Of a DNA stretch of 36,836 bases, positions 26,075-35,100 are shown in pieces. The stretch covers positions 1 to 36,836 of the forward strand of contig CAYTCW010000033.1 of assembly GCA_964436235.1 (NCBI GenBank), given 5' to 3'. The notes under the pieces are model-generated. The model saw only the letters and a program-made list of their open reading frames with translations. It was not told the DNA's origin and searched no databases. A program made the translations under genes and the position numbers. The DNA is from UBA9980 sp964436235 (GTDB lineage: Bacteria > Muiribacteriota > UBA9980). Position 1 is the first letter of the stretch. Each line of letters begins with the position of its first letter.

Positions 26075-26188
26075 TTATTTAATGTTAAGTTTTTTAACTA
26101 TTTTTTCATAATTTTTTTCGATCATATCAAGCATCTGGTCGCGGAATTGCTTATCTGAAAACATCTGGCCGTCTATTTTTTTTATCAT
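26075..26188 (-). CDS. 37-residue small protein
   Basis: Encodes MIKKIDGQMFSDKQFRDQML and a Lys-rich helical tail of 17 residues. The ribosome site GAGGTG stands five bases before the ATG. It starts 17 bases after the stop of a second small gene (26206-26331), and its stop directly abuts the stop of prmA. The sequence is charged and helical with no membrane segment. I do not recognise the family; the good ribosome site and tandem arrangement support coding. Confidence 0.5.
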   Translation of the reverse strand: MIKKIDGQMFSDKQFRDQMLDMIEKNYEKIVKKLNIK

Positions 26189-26205
26189 TTTACACCTCGA
26201 TTTTT

Positions 26206-26331
26206 TTATAGATATTTTTCGCCGGCTTTTTTTCTTATGCCGTTTAAAATACGGCCTATTTCCTCGTTAGAAAGACTCAATCCGAACCGCTGCGCCATTA
26301 AATCAAGTTCGGCGCGTTCTTTTTCATCCAT
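26206..26331 (-). CDS. 41-residue small protein
   Basis: Encodes MDEKERAELDLMAQRFGLSL followed by a short helical, Lys-rich end (21 residues). AAGGATG lies a few bases upstream of the ATG. It looks like a two-helix soluble protein. It sits between the lytic transglycosylase gene and the 37-residue gene on the same strand, 45 bases after the former. No family recognised. Confidence 0.5.
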   Translation of the reverse strand: MDEKERAELDLMAQRFGLSLSNEEIGRILNGIRKKAGEKYL

Positions 26332-26376
26332 CTTTACACATCCTTTTTTATTTCTTATTACTCACGATATTCTTTA

Positions 26377-27468
26377 TTAAATACCGTTTGAACTTATATA
26401 ATCGCGTAATTCTTCAATATATTTATTAACCTCTCCAATTTTAGACGCGTCGGTTTCGTAAGAAATATATGCGCTCCAGGTGGCTATGGCCATTTCTAAA
26501 AGGCCCCGGCGCTCGAGAGTGATCGCCAGATTGTAATAAGCCGCTTTAAGATACGGATCTATTTTAATGGCGCGCTTATACATGTCGATAGCGCGGCTGT
26601 ATTCTCCTTCCTGCGAATAAATATAACCTAAGTTATAATAAGCCGGCGCGTACTGAGGCGAGTTTCTTATAACTTTTTTAAATTCGCTTATAGCTTTTTT
26701 TATTTCACCGCTCCTGTAAAGCGCGATCGCAAGTTTATTCTCTTTTTCCGAATCGTTGAAAGCGCCGCCGTTCTGCTCGAACATGGCAAAGTAAAACTTC
26801 ACTTTCTTAACGTAATTCTGTGTTTCCTTAATCGCCGGAATTTTACGCCCGTTTCTAATCACCGTCGTCGGGCCTGCGTTATAAGCGGCAAGCGCTAAAG
26901 AAATATCTTTAAACATATCTAACATCTGACGGAAATATTTAGTGCCGCCCATCACGTTTTCATCGGGATCATAAGCGTTATTTACCCCCAGCATTTTAGC
27001 GGTTTTCGGCATGAGCTGCATAAGCCCCATGGCGCCGACGCGTGAAGTGCACGAAGGGTTGAAATCGGATTCGGCCTTAATAATAGCTTTAACGAGATTG
27101 TACGGCAAATTGTTCGCCTGAGCATGTTTGGAAATTAAATGGGCGAATTTACTGTCGTCAACGTCATAAAATTTCGTGTTTTTTATACTGGCTTTGATTT
27201 CTTCGCCGCCGGCATTTATTTTTGAAACCTTTTTAACCGCAGGCGTTCCATCAGATATCGACATCTGCTCTTTCACCGAAGGTATTATAACCCGATAGCC
27301 TTTATGGGTCGGACTATCGGTGATATGCACCTTGCCGCCCTCGTCCTGATAGTAATAAACAGCCGCCTCGACGCACGGACTGATGAAAAACATCATAAAA
27401 ACGAATATAAGAAGGCCGCCCGAAACTTTTTTTACCAAAAACTGTCTGAAATTAAAAATAAAATACAT
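26377..27468 (-). CDS. Lytic transglycosylase (SLT domain) with DUF4124 and TPR domains
   Basis: Exported peptidoglycan-cleaving enzyme of 363 residues. A hydrophobic signal segment ends near VEA (about 35). A DUF4124-like domain follows (AVYYYQDEGGKVHITDSP). The SLT domain starts near 105 with the catalytic Glu133 in KAESDFNP, then GAMGLMQLMPKTA and LALAAYNAGP. Residues about 245-345 contain TPRs (APAYYNLGYIYSQEGEYSRA; AAYYNLAITLERRG). It cleaves glycan strands in the periplasm; the TPRs suggest a protein partner. No ribosome site precedes the ATG at 27468 and a TATAAT stands just upstream of it, so the true start may be further in. Confidence 0.87.
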   Translation of the reverse strand: MYFIFNFRQFLVKKVSGGLLIFVFMMFFISPCVEAAVYYYQDEGGKVHITDSPTHKGYRVIIPSVKEQMSISDGTPAVKKVSKINAGGEEIKASIKNTKFYDVDDSKFAHLISKHAQANNLPYNLVKAIIKAESDFNPSCTSRVGAMGLMQLMPKTAKMLGVNNAYDPDENVMGGTKYFRQMLDMFKDISLALAAYNAGPTTVIRNGRKIPAIKETQNYVKKVKFYFAMFEQNGGAFNDSEKENKLAIALYRSGEIKKAISEFKKVIRNSPQYAPAYYNLGYIYSQEGEYSRAIDMYKRAIKIDPYLKAAYYNLAITLERRGLLEMAIATWSAYISYETDASKIGEVNKYIEELRDYISSNGI

Positions 27469-27506
27469 AATGATTATATCGGCTTATTTTTATAATAATA
27501 AATTAG

Positions 27507-27535
27507 TTGACAAAAAAAAGCATATTTTATATAAT
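27507..27535 (+). promoter_or_regulatory. Consensus sigma-70 promoter of nuoAB
   Basis: A perfect -35 TTGACA (27507-27512), 17 bases, and a perfect -10 TATAAT (27530-27535). The leader to the ATG at 27588 is about 45 bases. A dedicated promoter supports nuoAB being expressed as a separate unit. Confidence 0.78.
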
Positions 27536-27587
27536 GATTGCGGGTTGAACCGTTACAAAATATTAACCCCGACCGGTGAATGATAAT

Positions 27588-27959
27588 ATGAATGCTTCCG
27601 TTAATTACATACCGCTTTTAATGACGATGATTTTTGCTATGCTCGTGCCGTTTATATTAATAACGGCCGATTATCTTATGGGCCCCAAACGCCCGGACTC
27701 AAAGAAAAAAAGCACATACGAATGCGGATTTATAATTGACGAACGCGATGATTCTTACTCGGACAGACTTTACGTCAGATTCATAGTCGTGGCGATGCTT
27801 TTTATATTATTCGATATAGAAGCCGTTTTCATGTTTCCATGGGCGGTTTCTTTTAAGCCATTAGGACTCGAAGGACTTTTTGCGATGTTCTTCTTCGCGG
27901 CCGTCCTTTTGACCGGGCTTTACTACGCGGCTAAAAAAGGAGCGTTCGAATGGGACTAG
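27588..27959 (+). CDS. nuoA: NADH:quinone oxidoreductase subunit A
   Basis: Small membrane subunit of complex I, 123 residues from this start, three membrane helices. The conserved loop YECGFIIDERDDSYSDRL, which lies near the quinone-site region, and the following RFIVVAMLFILFDIEAVFMF with its conserved acidic residues are complete. The frame opens with GTG at 27576, but the ATG at 27588 has GGTGA eight bases upstream. Its last 10 bases overlap nuoB, the normal arrangement. The remaining subunits are not downstream. Confidence 0.92.
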   Translation: MNASVNYIPLLMTMIFAMLVPFILITADYLMGPKRPDSKKKSTYECGFIIDERDDSYSDRLYVRFIVVAMLFILFDIEAVFMFPWAVSFKPLGLEGLFAMFFFAAVLLTGLYYAAKKGAFEWD

Positions 27960-28480
27960 AAACCACTTTCGGCGACAGTTTCCTCACCACTAAAATCAGC
28001 GAAGTAGTTAACTGGGCCCGCAAATACGCGCTTTATCCCATGCCCTTCGGAACGGCATGCTGCGCTATCGAATATATGGCAACCGTCGGCTCGCATTACG
28101 ACGCCTCACGCTTCGGCGCCGAAATAGTTCGTTTTTCACCGCGCCAGGCCGATCTTTTAATAGTCGCCGGCACCGTTTCCCATAAACTCGCCCCCATTCT
28201 TAAAAATATATACGATCAAATGCTCGAACCTAAATGGGTCATCGCAATGGGCGCATGCGCCTCCTCGGGCGGTTTTTACGATAATTACGCCACCGTGCAG
28301 GGTATCGACTCGATCATACCTGTCGACGTTTATATCCCCGGCTGCCCGCCCCGCCCCGAAGCCGTTATCGGCGCCATAATCAGAGTGATGCAAAAAATAG
28401 AAACCGAATCGGTTCTACGCTTCGGCGAAGACGAAGATAACGATGATTCCGACGATAAAAACGACTCTATATGTATCTAA
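27950..28480 (+). CDS. nuoB: NADH:quinone oxidoreductase subunit B
   Basis: 176 residues, complete. It binds cluster N2, the last iron-sulfur centre before quinone; the four ligand cysteines are visible in GTACCAIEYMA (adjacent pair), GACASSGG and PGCPPRPEA. The C-terminal tail is acidic (EDEDNDDSDDKND). It overlaps nuoA by 10 bases. In most genomes nuoC and nuoD follow at once; here the next 496 bases hold a repeat element and then an unrelated secreted deiminase gene. Confidence 0.93.
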   Translation: MGLETTFGDSFLTTKISEVVNWARKYALYPMPFGTACCAIEYMATVGSHYDASRFGAEIVRFSPRQADLLIVAGTVSHKLAPILKNIYDQMLEPKWVIAMGACASSGGFYDNYATVQGIDSIIPVDVYIPGCPPRPEAVIGAIIRVMQKIETESVLRFGEDEDNDDSDDKNDSICI

Positions 28481-28548
28481 TCTATAACAACTTTTATTGT
28501 ATCACCGAAAATTATATAATATTTGCATTGATTTAATTTACCTTGATT

Positions 28549-28835
28549 TAAGAGACTCGATTTACATTAGTTTTTACCGTGAGCCATTATCTTAAGTTTT
28601 AGTAGTGCCATTATTGCTACGCATGTTTGCGCGCAAGCGCGCACACATGCAAACAAGCAAGCTGGCAGACTATAAGTAAAAGGCAGTAAACAAGAAAAAA
28701 GCAAAAAGTAAAAATAATAAAAGTCCTGTCAGAAAAAGCCGTCGACAAACTAACAAAAAAGCGTCAGGCAAATTGCCGATAGAGGGTAGGGTATGGGGAG
28801 GGAGAAAGGGTTGCTAACCTTTTCTCCCTCCCCAT
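28549..28835 (+). repeat. Intergenic structured repeat, copy A
   Basis: A stretch of about 287 bases aligning along its length with 36563-36836. Conserved blocks include ttaccg-gagcc, tgctacgca, aaacaagcaagctg, taagtaaaaggca and the 3' ggagaaagggttgctaacc region. Hairpin 1 is at 28621-28650: 12 pairs with one mismatch. Hairpin 2 is at 28793-28835: 20 pairs with one G-U and loop GCT. Four G-tracts (28784-28802; loops of 2, 3 and 1 bases) form a G-quadruplex-type motif overlapping the left arm of hairpin 2. Between the hairpins is an A-rich linker of about 140 bases. It fills the gap between nuoB and the deiminase promoter. No coding frame. It could be a structured RNA or a non-autonomous repeat. 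Confidence 0.75.
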
Positions 28836-28881
28836 TTTAAAAAAACAAAATAATTTAAAATTAAAAAACTTAAAAACTTGA

Positions 28882-28910
28882 TTGACACTTTTAAATTTAT
28901 GTAATATAAT
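28882..28910 (+). promoter_or_regulatory. Consensus sigma-70 promoter of the secreted deiminase gene
   Basis: A perfect -35 TTGACA (28882-28887), 17 bases, and a perfect -10 TATAAT (28905-28910). The leader to the ATG is about 60 bases with AAGGGG as ribosome site. It starts about 50 bases after the end of repeat copy A. Confidence 0.78.
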
Positions 28911-28976
28911 TATGTGATTAACGGCGTAAATATATATAAAGCCAAAATAAATTTAATTAAGTAAGGGGTATCAAGT

Positions 28977-30443
28977 ATGATTAAAAACAAACTCTTAGCG
29001 ATGGCTCTCGGCTTATCTGTCGCATTCGGCGGCTTTACGGCAACATCTTCCATTGCCGCGGACAATCAAAAACCGCTTCCGCATTCACTCACCAAAGAAG
29101 AAAAACTCATCATTAATTCCGGCAATTATCTTAAAGATAAATACAAACCATTCGCCAATAAATCGTTCAGAAAGCCCGAGGGTTCTTTCTGGATGCCGGC
29201 GGAATTCGAAAAATGCGAAGGCATCTGCTTTTCATGGGCGGGCTACAGCGATCTTCTCACAAAATTGATCACCGAAGCGAGTAAAAACGCTAAAGTATTC
29301 GTAGGCGCGTCAAGTTACAATCAAGCGAGCTTAAAAGATAAACTGGCGGCTGCCGGCGCTAACGCCGATAATATAACCATCGTTCCCGCATCGCTCGACA
29401 GCGTATGGATACGCGATTTCGGGCCTTTCTTCATTCACACCGAAGCTAAAAAACGAGAAATAGTAGATTGCCTCTACAACAGGCCGCGCCCTAACGACGA
29501 TAAATTTCCCGCAACCATAGGCAAATTGCTCGACGTTAAAGTTCATCCATGCAAATTAATACTGCCAGGCGGCAATTTCCAGACCGACGGCCACGGCGTG
29601 GCGATATTAACCGATGTGGTATTCGATGCCAGCGAGGGCGGCGACCCCAACATGACAAAAGCCGATCTTGAAAAATATATGAGCGATTATTTCGGAATTA
29701 AAAAAGTGATACTTCTTAAAAAGATGAAACGCGACGGCACAGGCCATGTGGACATGTTTTCGAAATTACTTGACGACCGTAATTTTATCGTCGGTTATTA
29801 TGCAACACCCGCTGACGGAGCCGCCGGCAATTTCGACATTCTCAACGAAAACGCGAAGACTCTCGAAAACGAAACTAACGGACTCGGCGAAAAATTCATC
29901 GTAACGCGCATCCCGATGCCTAAATACGACGGCACGTCATACAGCTACACCAATTCAGTATTTGTGAATAACCTTGTCATGGTCCCCATTTACAATAAAT
30001 CTACTGACGAAGAAGCCCTCAATATTTACCGCAAAATACTTCCGGGCCATATTGTAAAAGGTTTCGACTGCCGCAATATAATAACCGCTAACGGCGCGAT
30101 CCACTGCATAACAAGCCTGATTATGGCCGACCCCATCCAGATCAAAGAAAACAGCGTAAGCGCTAAACAACTCGGACCGCAGAGCCTTTCGGTAAGTTTT
30201 AAAGTCGAAACCAAACGCAGGCTTAACCCCGAAAAAATAACGGTGCATTACTCCGACGATGCTAACGGCCCGTTCAGACAGGCCCCCGCCGAACGCGCAT
30301 ACGACACATATACCGCTAATATAGACGGCCTCGATTTAAGAAGCCCGATTTATTACTTTGTTACAATCGAAGCCGCCGACGGCTCGACCGCGCGCATGCC
30401 CATCGAATCTGGTAAAGCAATGATTTACACAAACACCAAGTAA
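28977..30443 (+). CDS. Secreted peptidylarginine deiminase-type enzyme
   Basis: 488 residues with a signal peptide (MIKNKLLAMALGLSVAFGGF, cleavage near SIAA). The catalytic domain belongs to the agmatine deiminase/bacterial peptidylarginine deiminase family: Asp147 in WIRDFGP, PGGNFQTDGHG, His257 and Asp259 in GTGHVDM, and the nucleophile Cys377 in GAIHCIT. After about 390 there is a beta-rich domain of roughly 95 residues ending in YYFVTIEAADGS, Ig- or fibronectin-like. Export plus a C-terminal Ig-like domain is the layout of Porphyromonas PPAD rather than of cytoplasmic agmatine deiminase. Substrate (peptidyl-arginine, agmatine or another guanidine) is unproven. Single gene with its own promoter and terminator. 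Confidence 0.88.
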   Translation: MIKNKLLAMALGLSVAFGGFTATSSIAADNQKPLPHSLTKEEKLIINSGNYLKDKYKPFANKSFRKPEGSFWMPAEFEKCEGICFSWAGYSDLLTKLITEASKNAKVFVGASSYNQASLKDKLAAAGANADNITIVPASLDSVWIRDFGPFFIHTEAKKREIVDCLYNRPRPNDDKFPATIGKLLDVKVHPCKLILPGGNFQTDGHGVAILTDVVFDASEGGDPNMTKADLEKYMSDYFGIKKVILLKKMKRDGTGHVDMFSKLLDDRNFIVGYYATPADGAAGNFDILNENAKTLENETNGLGEKFIVTRIPMPKYDGTSYSYTNSVFVNNLVMVPIYNKSTDEEALNIYRKILPGHIVKGFDCRNIITANGAIHCITSLIMADPIQIKENSVSAKQLGPQSLSVSFKVETKRRLNPEKITVHYSDDANGPFRQAPAERAYDTYTANIDGLDLRSPIYYFVTIEAADGSTARMPIESGKAMIYTNTK

Positions 30444-30526
30444 AATATTACCGGCTATGCGTCAATATAATAATATCGGATTATAATAAATTAATAATTT
30501 ATATCTCCGCCATCCGGCGGAAGCAA

Positions 30527-30570
30527 AACTAAGGATCATCATATGAAGTGAACGGTCCTTAGTTTTTTTT
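30527..30570 (+). terminator. Rho-independent terminator of the deiminase gene
   Basis: AACTAAGGATC (30527-30537) pairs with GGTCCTTAGTT (30554-30564), 11 positions with one imperfect pair near the loop, followed by a run of T to 30570. It lies about 85 bases after the stop codon. Confidence 0.85.
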
Positions 30571-30698
30571 AAAATCTTGTTTTAATATAAAAGGAATTCA
30601 GGTTTTTATTTTTCTTTGCCTATAAGGCTTTTCATTTTTATTTAATAACTGTTTTTTGAACGGAAGTTTTAGAATCGCTCATATCATGCTGCTAAAAT

Positions 30699-31937
30699 TC
30701 ACTTTGCATTCTGCTCGATTATTACTTCGCAGACTTTCGATTTAAATACCTTTTTAACGATAATGGTAATGCTGTTATAACTATGCTTATTGCCTGATTT
30801 TTGTTCCTTGCCGAATTTATTTTTAACCCAGTCATTAATCGTTAAATCAGCGTCTTCTATAGTTTCCGAAAAAGTATCGTTTATCTGCTTAATTAAAACA
30901 TTACCGCCGGCTATATATCGATTATTAGTTATAGGATAAAAGCTGAAGGGAAGAAAATCATAATCGTATTCGTCTTCTATATCGCCTATTATCTCCTCGA
31001 TAACGTCTTCAAGAGTTACAAGCCCGACTATATGCTTGTTTTTATTTTTCACAATAGCTATATGCTGTTGATTTATAGTTAATTTCTTAAACAATGCTGA
31101 AAAAGGTTCTTCTTCATTAACGATCATAATCGGTCTTGTTATGCCTTTCAGAGAAGGAACCGCGGTATTTATTTTCAACGCGCTTACGATATCTTTAAAA
31201 TTTATATATCCGAGAATTTCATAAGGATCGGCTTGGTCAATAAGCGGATAACGAGTGTGATTATGAATATGCGCTTCAATAAGAGCTTCGTTCATGCTCA
31301 TTTGAGTTTTTAAATATTTTATTTCAGATCTTGGCACCATTATATCTTTTGTTTTCTTCTGCGTCAGATTGACGGTACGCTCGATTATCTGCTCCTGATC
31401 GTTAGTTATCAGATTATTTACGACCGCGAAACGGGACAGCACGGTAATTTCATTAACAGTATTAAGATGATCCGGTTTTTCTTTATTTTTAATAAACGGT
31501 TTATTGGTCCATTCAATAAGTTGTATCACCGGAGTAAAAATTTTAATTAAAACTACCAATGGCAGAGTAAATAACTTAGCCACCCTTACATTATACTTAA
31601 CGCCGAGCGCTTTAGGCAGTATTTCGGTCCATTGTATCATCGCAAGCGAAAATATTATCGCAAAAACAACGATCCATTTCGGGCCGAAAAGTTCGTCGAA
31701 CTGCGCTCCCGATAAAGAAGCTCCCATGGTATGGGCGAGAGTGTTAATTATCAAAATTACCGCTATAGGCTTTTGTATATTATCTTTAAAATCATTTAAT
31801 ATATTTCCTAATTTCGGCTTTTTAGAGGAAATTTCAGCCACGTCTAAATGTGAAATGCTCAGATAAGCCGCTTCGAGCAAAGAACATAAAAACGATATAC
31901 CGAGAGTGGCCAAAATTACGGCTATTAAAAACGCCAT
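30699..31937 (-). CDS. CNNM/CorC-type membrane protein (DUF21-CBS-CorC_HlyC)
   Basis: 412 residues. An N-terminal DUF21 membrane domain (about 1-150, with SLLEAAYLSISHLDVAEI), a CBS pair (about 200-320; IMVPRSEI, TRYPLID, GYINFKDI, GLVTLEDVIEEIIGDI) and a C-terminal CorC_HlyC domain (about 335-410, beginning RYIAGG). Members of the family export or sense magnesium and related divalent ions and were once called hemolysins. It has its own promoter and a strong ribosome site (CGGAGG). It is not linked by function to its neighbours as far as I can see. Confidence 0.9.
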   Translation of the reverse strand: MAFLIAVILATLGISFLCSLLEAAYLSISHLDVAEISSKKPKLGNILNDFKDNIQKPIAVILIINTLAHTMGASLSGAQFDELFGPKWIVVFAIIFSLAMIQWTEILPKALGVKYNVRVAKLFTLPLVVLIKIFTPVIQLIEWTNKPFIKNKEKPDHLNTVNEITVLSRFAVVNNLITNDQEQIIERTVNLTQKKTKDIMVPRSEIKYLKTQMSMNEALIEAHIHNHTRYPLIDQADPYEILGYINFKDIVSALKINTAVPSLKGITRPIMIVNEEEPFSALFKKLTINQQHIAIVKNKNKHIVGLVTLEDVIEEIIGDIEDEYDYDFLPFSFYPITNNRYIAGGNVLIKQINDTFSETIEDADLTINDWVKNKFGKEQKSGNKHSYNSITIIVKKVFKSKVCEVIIEQNAK

Positions 31938-31971
31938 TAATGATCCTCCGTTAACTAATTATTTAAATTTC

Positions 31972-31999
31972 ATTTTACAATAAAAAAATTAAATGTCAA
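31972..31999 (-). promoter_or_regulatory. Promoter of the CNNM/CorC-type gene
   Basis: On the minus strand, -35 TTGACA (31994-31999) and -10 TAAAAT (31972-31977), spacer 16. The leader is about 30 bases and ends in AACGGAGGATC before the ATG. Confidence 0.65.
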
Positions 32000-32052
32000 T
32001 TAAAACAATGGCATTAAAACGATGGCAACTAAATCATTGCCTGATAAGCGTT

Positions 32053-32089
32053 CAAAAAATGAAAACCGGCGGGCAAAACCATCCGCCAG
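32053..32089 (-). terminator. Terminator of the efflux operon
   Basis: Reading the minus strand after the permease stop codon, CTGGCGG pairs with CCGCCGG (plus-strand arms 32083-32089 and 32066-32072; one G-U), followed by TTTTC and a run of six T. It separates the efflux operon from the CNNM promoter downstream. Confidence 0.65.
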
Positions 32090-32104
32090 CGACTTTTTAA
32101 TATA

Positions 32105-35100
32105 CTACGGCATATTGGATTTTACTTCGCCGAGACCGCCGTCTTCATCGTCTTCCTGTTCGTCTAACGATTTTCTTTCGCGGCCCTTGCCGAAAAGATA
32201 AACGCTGAGGTCATCAAATATCGAATAAACTACCGGCACGACTATTAAGGTGAGCAGCGTCGAAGTCAAAAGGCCTCCGATAATACAAATAGCCATAGGG
32301 CTTCTGGTTTCAGAACCGGCCCCTCGGCCGACTGCCAGCGGAAGCATGCCCGCGATCATAGCGAGCGTCGTCATTAAAATCGGCCTCAGCCTTGTCTGGC
32401 CCGATTTAATAATAGCGTCATAACGCATCATGCCTCTGGAACGCAGCGTTATAATATAATCGATAAGAAGAATAGCGTTTTTAGTAACCAATCCCATAAG
32501 CATTATCAGGCCTATAAAACTGAAGACGTTAAGGGTTTTATCGAAGAGCAGCAGGCCCCCGAATGCGCCGATAAAAGAAAAAGGCAGCGAAACCATTATG
32601 GTAAGCGGGTGTATAAAATTTTCGAATTGCGAGGCCAATATCATATATATAAAAGCTACAGCAAGAAGCATTGCCAGAACCATTTCAACGAGAGTATCCT
32701 GCATGAGCTCAGCGTCGCCCTCGAACATGGCGCTGTAACCGGCTGGCATATTAAGGGTTTTGGTTATCTGATTAATTTTTTCGACCGCTTCGCTCAGTGA
32801 AAGGCCGTCGAGATCCGCAAAAACTTTGATCTGCTTCTGACGGTTGGTGCGGTTTATCTGCGATGGGCCAAAGCTGTCTTCTATTCTGACTATATTTTTA
32901 AAATCAACCATTTTACCGTTAATCGAACGAACAAATAAATTATTAATATCGGCCGGCCGGCTTCTTTCTGAGCTTTCAAGCCTTACGCTTATGTCATATT
33001 GATCGGGGCCGTCTTTAAACTTCGAAACTTCTTCGCCGCCGATTAAAACGCGCGTAGCCATGGCGAGGCTTGCAACAGGAACGCCTAAGCGGGCGGCGCG
33101 TATGCGGTCGATGTGGACCCTTGTTTCAGGCTTTCCTGCCTTATAATTTTTATCAATATCCACGAAACCCTTCTCATCTTTAATTTTATTAATTACAGCG
33201 TCGGCGTATTCGTTAAGTTTTTCAAGATCAGGGCCCCTTATCAAAAATTTTATGGGACATTCGCGTTCACCGCCCGATATCGCCACGGGCGGAATTATAT
33301 TAAAAGTGACTTTCGCCTCCGTAAAACCGGCTAATTTTTTACGGTATTCGGCCATTATTTCAAACTGGCCGCGTTGCGGCCTTTTTTCCATAGGAACTAT
33401 ACCTGCATAGATAACGGCAAGATCGGTTTTTTCCTGAGCGTCGCCGGCAATAGTCGTGAAAACGTTTACCACATGGCGGTCCGCCGAAATTAATTTTTCT
33501 ATTTCAGCGGCTATTTCTGCGGTACGCTCGAGCGAAGAACCTGACGGCGCTTCAACGCTTATATTGAATTCACTGTTATCTTCATCGGGAGTAAATTCGC
33601 CGTTAAGTTTGGATGCCATCCAGAAACTCGAGCCGAGAAAGGCGAAACTGGCTAAAACAACTATAAACTTATACTTAAGACTTACTCTAAGAAGAAGCGA
33701 ATAAAAATATTCTATAGTTTCGAGAATATATTCGACCGAATTATAAAATATGCCGTGATTCGCATGAGCACGCATATAACGAGAGCAAAGCATCGGGGTT
33801 ATGGTAAATGAAATAAAAAGCGACACTAAGACCGCGCCGGCAACCGTAAGGCCGAATTCAAAAAAAAACTGCCCGACCATCCCCGACATAAAAGCAACGG
33901 GAACGAAAACAGCCACTATTGTAAAAGTCGTCGCAAGCACGGCAAGGCCGATTTCATCGGTGGCAAAAAGCGCCGCCTTCCTTATTTTTTTCTTTTCCTG
34001 CGTATGATGACGATGTATATTTTCGAGTACGACGATCGCATCGTCGATAAGCATGCCTATCGAAAGCGAAAGCGCGAGCATCGAAAGCATATTAAAAGTG
34101 AAGTTAAGATATTTCATTATAGCGAAAGTTGAAATAACCGAAGTAGGCAGCGCCACAGCTGCTATCAGCGTCATGGAAAAACTGCGTAAAAAAATAAAAA
34201 CCGTTATAACGGCGAAAAAACCGCCATAAATTAGATGGAACATTACTTCATCGATACTCTGTTTAACGAAGCGCGATGAATCGATAACCACATTCAACTT
34301 CATCCCGTCAGGAAGCGTTTCCGACATTTTTAACGCTTCTTTTTTTACCGCGTTAATGACTTTAATGGTGTTGGTGCCGCTTTGCTTATATACCTGAAGC
34401 GCGACGGCGCTTTTGCCGTTTAAAACGGCCATGTTTTTAAGATCTTCCACACCGTCTTCTATACGGGCCACGTCACCGAGCCTGACCGCATAACCGCTGC
34501 TGAAGCCTATATACAGATCATTAAAATCCTCGACGGTTTCTATTTCACCTTTGACTTTTACTACTATATCATTGCGTCCGTTCTGTATCTTGCCGCCTGG
34601 AATTTCAATATTTTCGATCTGCAGCGCGCGTGTGACATCGTCCACAGTCACGCCATATTTCATCATTTTTTCAAGCGAAAGCCATACCCGTATCTGGCGC
34701 TCGCGGCCGCCGAGGATCTTAACCGACCCCACACCCGGCGCTTTTTGCAGCTGCTGCTTTACGATATCTTTTGCGTATTTGGTGATTTCACGGATAGGCC
34801 TATCGGATGCGAGAACGAAAGTAATGATCGAAGCCGCGCCTATATCGATTTTATCTATTAACGGCGTTTCGATATCTTCAGGCAGTTCACGGCGAATAGA
34901 GGCTATCTTATCGCGGATATCCTGCGTGGCTATATCGATTTTCTTGCTCATCTCGAATTCGACGATAATCTGACTAACGCTGTCTAAAGAAGTTGAATTT
35001 ATTTTTTTTACGCCGCTTATGGTATTAATTACTTCTTCTATCTTATCGGTTACTTTCGTTTCGACTATTTCGGGCGACGCGCCCTTTAAAACGGTTACTA

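Noticed and set aside
28793..28835. Hairpin 2 of copy A as an ordinary terminator for nuoB
   Set aside because: It lies more than 300 bases after the stop and is followed by only a few T; the same hairpin in another context (copy B) and its covariation point to a repeat element. Some termination activity cannot be excluded.
30619..30640. GCCTATAAGGC palindrome downstream of the deiminase
   Set aside because: Only a four-pair stem with a loose T-rich tail; the strong terminator at 30527-30570 already accounts for the end of this transcript.
34551..34973. A 140-codon plus-strand frame inside the efflux permease
   Set aside because: Antisense to a highly conserved RND region; Ser/Ile-rich shadow with no domain.
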